Assembly: GCF_000590885.1 (NCBI RefSeq)
Contig: NZ_JFHN01000045.1
Location: 1-64,000, forward strand
Direction: 5' to 3'
Length of the DNA: 64,000 nucleotides
DNA from: Erwinia mallotivora
GTDB taxonomy: Bacteria > Pseudomonadota > Gammaproteobacteria > Enterobacterales > Enterobacteriaceae
Shown here: in pieces, positions 52,470-64,000 of the stretch
How the letters are laid out: every line of letters begins with the position of its first letter
How positions within the stretch are numbered: the first letter of the stretch is position 1
Translations under genes and position numbers: made by a program
The notes under the pieces: generated by a model
Told to the model about the DNA's origin: nothing
What the model saw: the letters and a program-made list of their open reading frames with translations, nothing else
Database searches by the model: none

Positions 52470-53032
52470 ACAGACTGCCCTTTGGCCTCATCAAACTTAC
52501 CCTGCGCGATCAGTATCAGATCGCAAATTTCGCGCACTGCGCCGCGACCGCCTGCAATGCGCGTGACATAGTCAGCACGCGGAACAAGTACCGGGTGGGC
52601 ATCTGCCACCGCCACACTCAGCCCTACCTGTTCCATTACCGGCCAGTCGATCAAATCATCACCAATATAAGCCACTTGCTCGGGCTGAAGTGACAGTTTA
52701 TCCAGAAGTTCGCGGAAGGCCAGAATCTTATCAGACTGGCCCTGGTAAAGATGCGTAATTCCCAGCGTCGCACAGCGGTCAACCAGCAACTTTGCGTTAC
52801 GACCAGTGATAATAGCGACTTCCACGCCAGAGGTCAGCAGACAACGTATGCCATACCCATCCCGGACATTAAACGCTTTTAGTTCCTCGCCATTATTACC
52901 CTGATAGATCACGCCGTCAGACATTACCCCGTCAACGTCGCAAATCAGCAGGCTGATCCGGCTGGCGCGGCTCATTACCTCTTTACTGACTTTGCCGTAG
53001 CAAGTTTCAATCCAGTTTGCAGCTGTGCTCAT
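52466..53032 (-). CDS. kdsC: 3-deoxy-D-manno-octulosonate 8-phosphate phosphatase
   Basis: Releases Kdo for LPS inner-core synthesis. 188 residues. C0-type HAD phosphatase: nucleophile motif CDVDGVMSDG (D32, D34), motif II IITGRN, and motif III YIGDDLIDWPVM. It starts 15 bases after kdsD and overlaps lptC by 4. Confidence 0.97.
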   Translation of the reverse strand: MSTAANWIETCYGKVSKEVMSRASRISLLICDVDGVMSDGVIYQGNNGEELKAFNVRDGYGIRCLLTSGVEVAIITGRNAKLLVDRCATLGITHLYQGQSDKILAFRELLDKLSLQPEQVAYIGDDLIDWPVMEQVGLSVAVADAHPVLVPRADYVTRIAGGRGAVREICDLILIAQGKFDEAKGQSV

Positions 53033-53047
53033 TGATCTTATTCCTTG

Positions 53048-54034
53048 TTAAACCACACCTGCACGCAACATGTCATGCATATGCACCACACCGAGCAGAA
53101 CGTCGCCGTTTGCGACCATCAACGCGGTAATGTTACGGCTTTGCATCAGATTCAGAGCATCCACCGCCAGGGTATTCGGCCGGACGCGAATACCCCCTGT
53201 AGTCATGACGCTGGCAATGCTGGCCTGCTGAATATCAATACCCATATCAAAGACGCGACGTAAATCACCATCGGTAAAGATACCCTCGATCTTCATCAAA
53301 TCGTCACAGATCACCGTCATCCCCATATTTTTTCGGGTAATTTCCAGCAGGGCGTCGCGCAGTGACGCATCCCGACTGACGTGAGGGATCTCATCGCCGC
53401 TGTGCATAATATCATTCACGGTTAGCAGGAGTTTACGGCCCAGCGCCCCGCCAGGATGAGACAGAGCAAAGTCTTCAGCGGTAAAGCCACGCGCTTTCAA
53501 CAGTGCGACAGCCAGAGCATCCCCCATGACCAGCATGGCCGTTGTGCTGGTGGTCGGTGCCAGTCCAAGCGGACAGGCTTCCTGTGGGACTTTAACACAC
53601 AGATGAATATCAGCGGCCCGGCCCATTGCGCTCTCTGGCCGACTGGTCATGCAAATGAGTGACACCTGCAAACGCTTCAGCACGGGGATCAGCGCCAGAA
53701 TCTCAGAAGATTCACCAGAGTTAGAGATGGCAATTACAATATCACCGGCGCTCACCATGCCCAGATCGCCGTGGCTCGCTTCTGCCGGATGAACAAAAAA
53801 AGCGGGAGTGCCAGTACTGGCAAAGGTAGCCGCCATTTTTTTACCGATATGACCGGATTTACCCATCCCCATCACCACGACTTTACCCATGCAGCTGTAG
53901 ATACGCTTACAGGTTTCCGTAAAGTCAGCATTGATGTATTGATCGAGTTGTTCCAGACCTTCACGTTCTGTATTCAGAACCTCTTTTCCCGCCTGCTGAA
54001 AATCAAAACCGGGCTCAGGGATAACTGGTGACAT
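53048..54034 (-). CDS. kdsD: D-arabinose 5-phosphate isomerase
   Basis: Makes arabinose-5-phosphate for Kdo from ribulose-5-phosphate. 328 residues, as in E. coli. N-terminal SIS domain (about 35-200: VVMGMGKSGHIGKKMAATFA, HPAEASHGDLGM, ISNSGESSEI) and two CBS domains (about 210-328). It lies between yrbG and kdsC. Confidence 0.97.
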   Translation of the reverse strand: MSPVIPEPGFDFQQAGKEVLNTEREGLEQLDQYINADFTETCKRIYSCMGKVVVMGMGKSGHIGKKMAATFASTGTPAFFVHPAEASHGDLGMVSAGDIVIAISNSGESSEILALIPVLKRLQVSLICMTSRPESAMGRAADIHLCVKVPQEACPLGLAPTTSTTAMLVMGDALAVALLKARGFTAEDFALSHPGGALGRKLLLTVNDIMHSGDEIPHVSRDASLRDALLEITRKNMGMTVICDDLMKIEGIFTDGDLRRVFDMGIDIQQASIASVMTTGGIRVRPNTLAVDALNLMQSRNITALMVANGDVLLGVVHMHDMLRAGVV

Positions 54035-54049
54035 AATTTTTTAATCCTT

Positions 54050-55030
54050 TTACCAGAAGGTGGCCGTGGGCTGCCAGTAGAGTACAGTGACCCAGGCTAT
54101 AAAGCCGCTCAACAGTATGGCACCGGCTACCCGTCCAATACGGCGGCTGCGTTGCAGGCAAATAAGGGTGAACAGCGCACTGACGCCCAGCATCACCCAA
54201 TAGTCACGGGCAAAAGCATGCATATCGACACTTCCCGGGTGAACCACTGCGGGGATGCCCAGAACAATCGCGATATTGTAGATATTGGAGCCGATCAAAT
54301 TTCCCACAGCAATATCGTCTTCGCCTTTCAGGGCACCTGCGATTACCGTTGCCAGTTCAGGCAGGCTGGTGCCAACCGAAATAATTGTCAGCCCAATAAC
54401 CAGTTCGCTGATACCAAAGAAATCTGCAATGACCGTTGCGTTGTCGATCACCATCCGCGTCGACATTGGCAGAATAATCAACGCCACCGCCAGCCAGAGA
54501 AACGCTACCGTATTGCCCACATCGTCCCGTGGCAGTTCGGCCAGCTGCTCACGCGTGAGAGCATCATTGTTATCGCGCTCGGCTTTACGGGCGATTTTGA
54601 TAATAAAAAGCAGGTAAATGACGGCGATAGTGATCAGCGCCAGTCCGTTATTGCGACTCAGGTTGTTATCGAACAGCATCACGCCGCACAGCAGAGTGAC
54701 CAGCAGCATCAGCGGCAGCTCGCGGCGGATTAAATTTGAATGCACTGTCAATGGATGAAGCAGGGCAGCGCCTCCGAGAATTAACAGAATATTCGTAATA
54801 TTCGAACCTATCACTGTACCAACAGCAATATCCATCTGCCCGTGCGTGGCCGCAGAGAAAGAGACAATCAGTTCAGGCAGTGAGGTGCCAATGCCCACTA
54901 CGGTCATGCCGATAATCAGCGGTGGAATGCCTGAAGCACGGCAAAGAATGGCAGCGCTGAACACCAGACGATCTGCACCATATACCAGCAGGACCAAACC
55001 GATAATGAATAGTGCTGTAGCTACGAGCAT
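54050..55030 (-). CDS. yrbG: Sodium/calcium exchanger family membrane protein YrbG
   Basis: 326 residues, about ten helices. The two inverted alpha-repeats typical of the CaCA superfamily are visible: MTVVGIGTSLPELIVS and LTIISVGTSLPELATV, with partner segments GTVIGSNITNILLILG and GNLIGSNIYNIAIVLG. E. coli YrbG is predicted to move calcium or sodium, but its physiological role is uncertain. The ATG at 55030 (MLVATALFI) follows AAGGACAT. It is the first gene of the lpt/rpoN cluster, divergent from mlaF. Confidence 0.94.
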   Translation of the reverse strand: MLVATALFIIGLVLLVYGADRLVFSAAILCRASGIPPLIIGMTVVGIGTSLPELIVSFSAATHGQMDIAVGTVIGSNITNILLILGGAALLHPLTVHSNLIRRELPLMLLVTLLCGVMLFDNNLSRNNGLALITIAVIYLLFIIKIARKAERDNNDALTREQLAELPRDDVGNTVAFLWLAVALIILPMSTRMVIDNATVIADFFGISELVIGLTIISVGTSLPELATVIAGALKGEDDIAVGNLIGSNIYNIAIVLGIPAVVHPGSVDMHAFARDYWVMLGVSALFTLICLQRSRRIGRVAGAILLSGFIAWVTVLYWQPTATFW

Positions 55031-55255
55031 GTAATGTCCTTTGATCGGATATAATCGTCGGCTGGTCTGGCGCGACATCTGAGGCAAGAGCGCAAAAGAA
55101 TGCGCTGATTTTGACGATCTGAAAGCAAAAAGTAAAACTTATGCCAACTTTAGCCACGTCTTCAGGGTAAGTTTCTGTAAAAGTGTCCTGGATGCACGCA
55201 TATGCGATACCATCGGAGAAAATTTTATGCCTGAAAAAGAGGATAAGAGGTAACT

Positions 55256-56068
55256 ATGGGGCAGACGGAGGTGAATTTGGTGGATGTTCGCGGGGTCAGT
55301 TTTTCCCGTGGCGATCGGCCGGTATTTGATAACATCTCGCTGACGGTACCCAGAGGGAAGGTAACGGCCATTATGGGGCCTTCAGGCATTGGTAAAACCA
55401 CGTTATTACGTCTGATTGGCGGTCAACTGCGGCCAGACCACGGTGAAATCTGGTTTAACGGCGAGAATATTCCCAGCCTTTCTCGTTCCGGATTGTACGA
55501 AGCGCGTAAGAAAATGAGCATGCTTTTTCAGTCCGGTGCCTTATTTACTGATCTCAACGTCTTTGATAACGTCGCCTGGCCTCTGCGTGAGCATACGCAG
55601 TTGTCACCTGAGCTACTGCACAGCACGGTAATGATGAAACTTGAGGCCGTCGGACTTCGTGGCGCAGCGCAGTTAAAACCGTCAGAACTGTCAGGTGGCA
55701 TGGCACGACGGGCCGCGTTGGCGCGAGCCATTGCGCTGGAACCCGAGCTAATCATGTTCGATGAACCCTTTGTGGGTCAGGATCCGATTACGATGGGGGT
55801 GCTGGTTAAGCTGATTGACGAGCTGAATCATGCTCTTGGCATGACCTGCATCGTGGTTTCCCACGACGTACCGGAAGTGCTAAGTATTGCTGACTATGCC
55901 TATATCATTGCCGGACAGAAGGTTATCGCTCAGGGTACGGCGAAAGCGTTGCGTGAGAATCAGGATGCAAGGGTACGTCAGTTTATTGATGGCATTGCTG
56001 ACGGCCCGGTGCCGTTTCGTTTCCCCGCGGGAGACTATCTGCAAGATTTAACCGGCTCAGGGAGTTAA
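55256..56068 (+). CDS. mlaF: Mla phospholipid transport ATPase MlaF
   Basis: ATPase of the MlaFEDB complex that keeps phospholipids out of the outer leaflet of the outer membrane. 270 residues. Walker A GPSGIGKTT, signature LSGGMARRAALARAI, Walker B LIMFDEPFVGQDP. It is first of the operon and 7 bases before mlaE. Confidence 0.97.
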   Translation: MGQTEVNLVDVRGVSFSRGDRPVFDNISLTVPRGKVTAIMGPSGIGKTTLLRLIGGQLRPDHGEIWFNGENIPSLSRSGLYEARKKMSMLFQSGALFTDLNVFDNVAWPLREHTQLSPELLHSTVMMKLEAVGLRGAAQLKPSELSGGMARRAALARAIALEPELIMFDEPFVGQDPITMGVLVKLIDELNHALGMTCIVVSHDVPEVLSIADYAYIIAGQKVIAQGTAKALRENQDARVRQFIDGIADGPVPFRFPAGDYLQDLTGSGS

Positions 56069-56075
56069 TTGACTG

Positions 56076-56858
56076 ATGTTTTTATCAGGACTGGCATTGG
56101 TGGGACGCAAGGCAATCAATACCTGTGCATCCTTTGGTCGTGCAGGATTAATGCTTTTTCACTCGCTGGTGGGCGTACCGCATTTTCGTAAGCATGCGCC
56201 GCTATTAATTAAACAACTGTACAGCATTGGCGTGCTGTCGCTGTTAATCATTGTTGTTTCCGGCCTGTTTATTGGGATGGTGTTGGGGTTACAAGGTTAC
56301 CTCGTGTTAAACACTTATGGTGCGGAAAGCAGTCTTGGCATGTTGGTGGCGTTATCTCTGCTGCGTGAGTTGGGACCGGTGGTGACCGCATTGCTCTTCG
56401 CAGGCAGGGCGGGATCGGCGCTGACCGCTGAGATTGGCCTGATGAAAGCGACGGAACAACTTTCCAGCATGGAAATGATGGCTGTCGATCCTCTGCGCAG
56501 GATTATTTCACCGCGCTTCTGGGCTGGTTTTATCAGTATGCCATTGCTGACGTTAATCTTTGTTGCCGTCGGTATCCTTGGCGGGGCGGTTGTTGGCGTG
56601 AGTTGGAAAGGGATTGATAGCGGTTTCTTCTGGTCTGCCATGCAAAATGCCGTCGATGTACGAACTGATATCATTAACTGTGTAATCAAGAGTGCTGTTT
56701 TCGCTGTTACCGTCAGCTGGATTGCTCTTTTCAATGGCTATGATGCGATCCCAACTTCAGAGGGGATCAGTCGGGCCACGACGCGCACAGTGGTACACGC
56801 TTCTCTGGCGGTACTCGGTTTAGATTTTGTGCTGACAGCACTGATGTTTGGGAATTGA
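56076..56858 (+). CDS. mlaE: Mla phospholipid transport permease MlaE
   Basis: Inner-membrane permease of MlaFEDB. 260 residues, MlaE/ABC-permease family, about five helices plus an amphipathic N-terminus. Conserved segments [23 protein letters not shown]-like and [20 protein letters not shown]. It is followed by mlaD 4 bases after its stop. Confidence 0.97.
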   Translation: MFLSGLALVGRKAINTCASFGRAGLMLFHSLVGVPHFRKHAPLLIKQLYSIGVLSLLIIVVSGLFIGMVLGLQGYLVLNTYGAESSLGMLVALSLLRELGPVVTALLFAGRAGSALTAEIGLMKATEQLSSMEMMAVDPLRRIISPRFWAGFISMPLLTLIFVAVGILGGAVVGVSWKGIDSGFFWSAMQNAVDVRTDIINCVIKSAVFAVTVSWIALFNGYDAIPTSEGISRATTRTVVHASLAVLGLDFVLTALMFGN

Positions 56859-56862
56859 AGCA

Positions 56863-57423
56863 ATGCAAACGAAAAAAAGTGAAATTTGGGTGGGCGCATT
56901 TTTAATACTTGCACTCTGTGCTGCGCTTTTCCTCTGCCTGCGGGTGGCCGATCTCAAATTGTCAGGCAGTGAGCCGACCTGGCGTTTGTATGCCACCTTC
57001 GACAACATTGGCGGATTGAAAACCGGCTCGCCAGTGAAAATCGGTGGTGTGGTGATTGGTCGGGTCACCGATATAGAGCTGGACAGCAAAACGTATTCGC
57101 CTCGCGTCACGATGAATATTAATGACAAATACAATCAACTGCCGGATACCAGCTCACTGGCGATCAGAACGTCAGGGCTGTTGGGCGAGCAATTTCTGGC
57201 GTTGAATGTCGGTTTTGACGATCCGGAAATGGGAACGTCTATGCTTAAGGATGGCAGCACATTGCGGGATACCAAATCAGCGATGGTTCTTGAGGACCTG
57301 ATTGGCCAGTTCCTGTACAAGAGTGGCAACGCCAGTGATAACAAAAACGCTTCGTCGGCGGCACCCGAAACAAATGCACAATCTGCGCCGACCGCAACGA
57401 CTCACTCAGAAGAGGGCAAATGA
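56863..57423 (+). CDS. mlaD: MCE-domain protein MlaD
   Basis: Inner-membrane-anchored hexamer that forms the lipid channel of MlaFEDB. 186 residues from the ATG at 56863 ([14 protein letters not shown]). One membrane helix (about 7-26) and an MCE domain ([34 protein letters not shown]). The C-terminal tail (about 150-186) is rich in Ala, Asn and Ser and probably disordered. Its stop overlaps the mlaC start by 1 base. Confidence 0.96.
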   Translation: MQTKKSEIWVGAFLILALCAALFLCLRVADLKLSGSEPTWRLYATFDNIGGLKTGSPVKIGGVVIGRVTDIELDSKTYSPRVTMNINDKYNQLPDTSSLAIRTSGLLGEQFLALNVGFDDPEMGTSMLKDGSTLRDTKSAMVLEDLIGQFLYKSGNASDNKNASSAAPETNAQSAPTATTHSEEGK

Positions 57424-58058
57424 TGTTTAAACGTTTCCTGATGGCCGCGATGCTGGTTATTGCACCCATTGCGGTTAATGCAGCGGCTGATCAAACCAAT
57501 CCTTATCAGCTGATGAATGAAGCGGCAGCTAAAACCTTTACCCGCCTTAAAAATGAGCAACCTAAGATCAAACAAAATCCTGATTATTTACGCCAGATTG
57601 TTCGTGAAGAGTTGTTGCCTTATGTTCAGACAAAGTATGCCGGCGCTCTGGTACTGGGGCGTTACTATCGTGAAGCCACGCCAGCGCAACGGGAAGCTTA
57701 TTTCAATGCTTTTGGCGACTATCTGGCTCAGGCCTATGGCCAGGCGCTGGCGCTTTACAATGGCCAGACGTATCAAATTGCGCCTGAGCAGCCCTATGCT
57801 GACGCCAGCATCATCGCTATTCGTGTAACCATCATTGATCCAAATGGCCGTCCACCGGTTCGCCTTGATTTTCAGTGGCGGAAAAACACCCGTACGGGTG
57901 ACTGGCAGGCTTACGACATGATTGCTGAGGGCGTGAGCATGATTACCACCAAACAGAACGAATGGAGCGATGTTTTGCGCCTGAAAGGGGTGGATGGATT
58001 GACAGAACTGCTGAAATCTTATGCTAATCAGCCAATCAAACTGGATAAGCAACGGTAA
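57423..58058 (+). CDS. mlaC: Periplasmic phospholipid-binding protein MlaC
   Basis: Shuttles phospholipids between MlaA in the outer membrane and MlaFEDB. 211 residues. Signal peptide [20 protein letters not shown], cleavage near NAA-ADQ. Tol_Tol_Ttg2 domain with [14 protein letters not shown] and [18 protein letters not shown]. Of two adjacent ATG codons, 57423 gives the family N-terminus MFKR. Its stop overlaps the mlaB start. Confidence 0.96.
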   Translation: MFKRFLMAAMLVIAPIAVNAAADQTNPYQLMNEAAAKTFTRLKNEQPKIKQNPDYLRQIVREELLPYVQTKYAGALVLGRYYREATPAQREAYFNAFGDYLAQAYGQALALYNGQTYQIAPEQPYADASIIAIRVTIIDPNGRPPVRLDFQWRKNTRTGDWQAYDMIAEGVSMITTKQNEWSDVLRLKGVDGLTELLKSYANQPIKLDKQR

Positions 58059-58354
58059 TGCGCGCTCAACTTAACTGGCGCGTAGAGTCGCATCAACTGC
58101 TTCTTTCCGGAGAACTTGAGCGGCAGACATTAATGGCATTGTGGGATCAACGTGAATCGGTCATGACACAGGTTGATACTATTGATGTCTCAGCGTTAGA
58201 AAGGGTGGACACTGCCGGGCTGGCACTGCTTGTCCATTTGCGGCAGATAGCCTTGCATCAGGGAAAAACGCTGCTGTTCACCGGGATTACCGATAAGCTT
58301 CGTACGCTGATTTCACTGTATAATCTTCAGCAAATCATTATCTCCCGTAACTGA
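58058..58354 (+). CDS. mlaB: STAS-domain protein MlaB
   Basis: Small cytoplasmic STAS protein that binds MlaF and stabilises the transport complex. 98 residues. The STAS core IDVSALERVDTAGLALLVHL is conserved. It is the last gene of mlaFEDCB, followed by a terminator. Confidence 0.94.
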   Translation: MRAQLNWRVESHQLLLSGELERQTLMALWDQRESVMTQVDTIDVSALERVDTAGLALLVHLRQIALHQGKTLLFTGITDKLRTLISLYNLQQIIISRN

Positions 58355-58378
58355 CAAACGGTGAGTCGCTTATAAAAT

Positions 58379-58407
58379 AAGCCCCTGCGTTGTCCGGGGC
58401 TTTTTTT
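58379..58407 (+). terminator. Rho-independent terminator of the mla operon
   Basis: GCCCC (58381-58385) and GGGGC (58396-58400) form the stem, followed by seven T. It lies 25 bases after the mlaB stop. Confidence 0.85.
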
Positions 58408-58479
58408 GTTTGTTTAAGATAGCGGCACTTTCCACTAAGATGTGTGCCTTGTTAATCATTAAGTGAATTCTGAAGCGTT

Positions 58480-58734
58480 ATGGAAACCAGTGAAATTCAA
58501 TCTGTGCTGATGAGTGCATTACCTTTACAGGAAGTTCATGTTACCGGCGATGGTAGCCACTTTCAGGTGATAGCCGTAGGCGAACTGTTTGGTGAACTCA
58601 GCCGTGTTAAAAAGCAACAAACGGTCTATGCACCGTTAATGACTTACATCGCTGACAACCGTATTCATGCGGTATCAATCAAAACATACACCCCTGACGA
58701 ATGGGCGCGCGATCGTAAGCTGAACGGCTTTTGA
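58480..58734 (+). CDS. ibaG: BolA-family protein IbaG (YrbA)
   Basis: Pairs with monothiol glutaredoxins and is linked to Fe-S handling and acid tolerance. 84 residues. The BolA helix-loop-helix region [20 protein letters not shown] and the C-terminal [12 protein letters not shown] are conserved. murA follows after 74 bases. Confidence 0.95.
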   Translation: METSEIQSVLMSALPLQEVHVTGDGSHFQVIAVGELFGELSRVKKQQTVYAPLMTYIADNRIHAVSIKTYTPDEWARDRKLNGF

Positions 58735-58790
58735 GCGGTGGGTTGTGTCCGGCGTCAGATGATGACGTGTGGACAGAAATTTAGGTTTGA

Positions 58791-60071
<1,281 letters not shown>

Positions 60072-60085
60072 TCCCCAGGATAAAT

Positions 60086-60119
60086 AAGGCCGGTAGTCTG
60101 AATACTACCGGCCTTTTTT
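60086..60119 (+). terminator. Rho-independent terminator of murA
   Basis: AAGGCCGGTAGT and ACTACCGGCCTT form a 12-bp stem with a 6-base loop followed by a T run. It touches the stop of convergent sfsB and could serve both genes. Confidence 0.92.
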
Positions 60120-60379
60120 CATGCTCTGATTAATCGTTTGCGATCTATCAGGCTGTGGTTTACTGGATCGTAGTAACGACTCGGCCAGATTTCGGCGGGA
60201 TGAATCATTAACGCATCAGCAATAAGCCACTCTCCTTTTGGCCAGGGGCGGAACAAAGCATTGGCCAGCGTTGAAGAACTCAACCCTGCCTCACGAGATA
60301 AGGCAGCCAGCGTGGTGCCCTGTTTGCGCAAACCTGCAATGATGTCGGCATTATGCCAGTCTTTTTTCTTTTGAAGCAT
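60119..60379 (-). CDS. sfsB: Ner-like DNA-binding regulator SfsB (Nlp)
   Basis: 86 residues from the ATG at 60379 (MLQKKKDW), preceded by GAGGA; an ATG 5 codons upstream lacks a ribosome site. HTH of the phage Ner family: DIIAGLRKQGTTLAALSREA and SSSTLANALFRPWPKGEWL. E. coli SfsB stimulates sugar-fermentation genes with CRP. The C-terminal end is somewhat shorter than in E. coli. It is convergent with murA. Confidence 0.9.
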   Translation of the reverse strand: MLQKKKDWHNADIIAGLRKQGTTLAALSREAGLSSSTLANALFRPWPKGEWLIADALMIHPAEIWPSRYYDPVNHSLIDRKRLIRA

Positions 60380-60605
60380 CAATTCGTCCTCCATGTACGC
60401 AGGACATTTTATAGCAATAAAACTCCAGTTATTTCCAATACTTTCTTGATGTCGGGCTGATTTTGTGTGGCATTACGCAAAAGGCGTGAAACGTAACAGG
60501 GTAATTTGCAAAGCGAATTAAGCCCGAATGTTCAGGTGACGGGGTTGTGCATCAACATCATCGCAAAAGAAGAGCGCGGGTTTCCGCGCCTGGAGAGATT
60601 GCGTA

Positions 60606-61577
60606 TCAGAATTCGCGTTGCACCGACATGTGCGCCAGCGCTTCAAGTGCGCTGCGCCAGGGCGACTCGGGCAATACCTTAAGCGCCGCGATAGCTTTAT
60701 CCGCTTCCTGTTCAGCTGCACGGCGTGTCCAGATGAGTGAACCACACTGATGCATCGCATCTAATACCGGCTCAAGTAAATGGCGACCATTACCCTGTTC
60801 AATTGCGCCCCGAATCATTGCTGCCTGCTCTGCGGTACCGTTGCGCATGGCGTGGAGGAGTGGCAACGTTGGCTTGCCTTCACTCAGGTCATCGCCGACA
60901 TTTTTACCGAGAGTTTTGCCATCCGCACTGTAATCCAACAAATCATCGATTAACTGGAAAGCGGTTCCAATAAATCGTCCATAATCCTGCAAAGCTTTTT
61001 CCTGTTCTGACGTCGCTGAGGCAAGGATTGCAGAAGATTGAGCCGCAGCCTCAAACAGTCGCGCGGTTTTACTGTAGATGACCCGCATGTAGCTCTCTTC
61101 ACTGATATCGGGGTCATTGCAGTTCATCAGTTGCAGCACTTCACCTTCGGCAATCACGTTTACGGCTTCAGACATCAATGCGAGCACGCGCAGAGAACCC
61201 AGGCTGGTCATCATCTGAAACGCCCGGGTATAAATAAAGTCCCCAACCAGCACGCTTGCCGCGTTACCAAAAGTCGCATTAGCGGTTGCTTTACCCCGGC
61301 GCATATCTGACTCATCAACCACATCATCATGCAGCAGAGTTGCTGTATGAATGAATTCGATCAGGGCAGCAACTGTAACGTGTTGTTTTCCTGAATAGTT
61401 GAGCGCGCGAGCGGCTAAAACGGCGATCATCGGGCGAATACGTTTTCCCCCGCCGCTAATAATGTAGTAACCCAACTGATTGATGAAGGATACCTCAGAA
61501 TTCAGCTGTTCAAGTATTGTTGCATTGACGTCCGCCATATCCTGTGCGGTGAGTTCGTTTATCTGTTCTAAGTTCAT
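60606..61577 (-). CDS. ispB: Octaprenyl diphosphate synthase
   Basis: Makes the C40 side chain of ubiquinone and menaquinone. Essential in E. coli. 323 residues. The two aspartate-rich motifs are LLHDDVVDESDMRRG and FQLIDDLLDYSAD. It is divergent from rplU. Confidence 0.97.
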   Translation of the reverse strand: MNLEQINELTAQDMADVNATILEQLNSEVSFINQLGYYIISGGGKRIRPMIAVLAARALNYSGKQHVTVAALIEFIHTATLLHDDVVDESDMRRGKATANATFGNAASVLVGDFIYTRAFQMMTSLGSLRVLALMSEAVNVIAEGEVLQLMNCNDPDISEESYMRVIYSKTARLFEAAAQSSAILASATSEQEKALQDYGRFIGTAFQLIDDLLDYSADGKTLGKNVGDDLSEGKPTLPLLHAMRNGTAEQAAMIRGAIEQGNGRHLLEPVLDAMHQCGSLIWTRRAAEQEADKAIAALKVLPESPWRSALEALAHMSVQREF

Positions 61578-61736
61578 CAGTCTGTTCAGCTATTGCTCAG
61601 TATGCTGCTATGATAAGCGTCTTTACCCGTACCTGCGGCAATGACTAATGTATAACAGATTGTACTTGAAAATCCCGGCGGAGAAACGTTTGCATACGCT
61701 TTGCGTTTTTTTTCTGCAATACCCTGCAACAGCCCC

Positions 61737-61765
61737 TTGTCATTGCCTGTGAACTTGCGTAGAAT
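61737..61765 (+). promoter_or_regulatory. Sigma-70 promoter of rplU-rpmA
   Basis: TTGTCA (61737-61742) and TAGAAT (61760-61765) are separated by exactly 17 bases. Each differs from consensus by one base. The start would fall near 61772, about 63 bases before rplU. Confidence 0.75.
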
Positions 61766-61801
61766 TCGCGCCCTATTGTGAATATTTATAGCGCAGCCTG
61801 A

Positions 61802-62146
<345 letters not shown>

Positions 62147-62158
62147 GAGGAGATCTGA

Positions 62159-63919
<1,761 letters not shown>

Positions 63920-63925
63920 TACAGC

Positions 63926-63951
63926 AAAGGGACACAATCTGTGTCCCTTTT
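63926..63951 (+). terminator. Rho-independent terminator of obgE
   Basis: AAAGGGACAC and GTGTCCCTTT form a perfect 10-bp stem with a 5-base loop and end in four T. It may also serve a convergent gene whose end could lie just beyond. Confidence 0.88.
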
Positions 63952-63971
63952 CGATCGCCATTGCAGTTCAG

Positions 63972-64000
63972 TTAAGCTTTGCGGGTAGCCAGCAGGTTGC
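63972..64000 (-). CDS. Possible 3' end of a convergent gene, truncated by the window
   Basis: On the minus strand the last 29 bases read NLLATRKA and a TAA stop. Only eight residues are visible, too few to identify. Position facing the obgE terminator fits the end of a convergent gene. In K-12 that neighbour is dacB, but these residues do not let me confirm it. Confidence 0.2.

Noticed and set aside
63972-64000. Assigning the last bases to dacB
   Set aside because: Only eight residues are visible and they do not match what I recall of the PBP4 C-terminus. Kept as an unidentified partial at low confidence.

Overview
The window is a stretch of enterobacterial chromosome. Nearly every protein matches an Escherichia coli K-12 gene in length, motifs and order, from accC through the mre, aae, argR/mdh, rplM/rpsI, glt, arcB, rpoN/lpt, mla and murA blocks to obgE. 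Several K-12 neighbours are absent: yhcC, elbB, yrbL, yhbE, and the nan/dcuD and gltF-yhc genes between sspB and gltD. With the aae exporter and long AT-rich spacers, this suggests an Erwinia/Pantoea-like member of Enterobacterales. That placement is inference.

Layout. 1-1305: an IS3-family element whose end abuts the accC terminator. 1.3-6.6 kb (minus): aroQ-accB-accC, msrP-msrQ and acuI. 6.8-19.2 kb (plus): csrD, mreB-mreC-mreD, yhdE, rng, yhdP, tldD. 19.3-25.5 kb: aaeR divergent from aaeX-aaeA-aaeB, then an aldehyde dehydrogenase not found here in K-12, then yhcO. 25.5-27.6 kb (minus): two YhcN-family proteins, a 0.9 kb non-coding spacer, and argR behind two ARG boxes. 28.0-33.4 kb: mdh, degS, degQ, zapG and zapE. 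33.6-35.9 kb: rplM-rpsI and sspA-sspB. 36.0-41.9 kb (minus): gltB-gltD, with a 1.1 kb upstream region holding a perfect ARG box. 43.0-46.9 kb: arcB, the sRNA ArcZ antisense to the arcB 3' end, and mtgA. 47.0-55.0 kb (minus): yrbG-kdsD-kdsC-lptC-lptA-lptB-rpoN-hpf-ptsN-rapZ-npr. 55.3-60.1 kb (plus): mlaFEDCB, ibaG, murA. 60.1-64 kb: sfsB and ispB (minus), then rplU-rpmA and obgE (plus).

Functional themes. Envelope building is central: fatty acid initiation (AccBC), cell shape (MreBCD), Kdo and LPS transport (KdsCD, LptABC), outer-membrane lipid asymmetry (Mla), peptidoglycan (MurA, MtgA), and envelope stress proteolysis (DegS, DegQ). RNA control is the second theme: CsrD, RNase G, RapZ and ArcZ. 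Nitrogen control is the third: GltBD, PtsN/NPr, sigma-54 and ArgR.

The most unusual feature is a run of 11 G inside rpoN (49355-49365, C on the plus strand). It is in frame here, but loss or gain of one base would remove the RpoN box, so sigma-54 could be phase-variable. Other points worth checking are the aldehyde dehydrogenase beside the aae exporter, the yhcN duplication, ArcZ kept despite loss of elbB, and a terminator-like hairpin between mreB and mreC. I saw no CRISPR array, tRNA, rRNA, prophage or clear new defence system.
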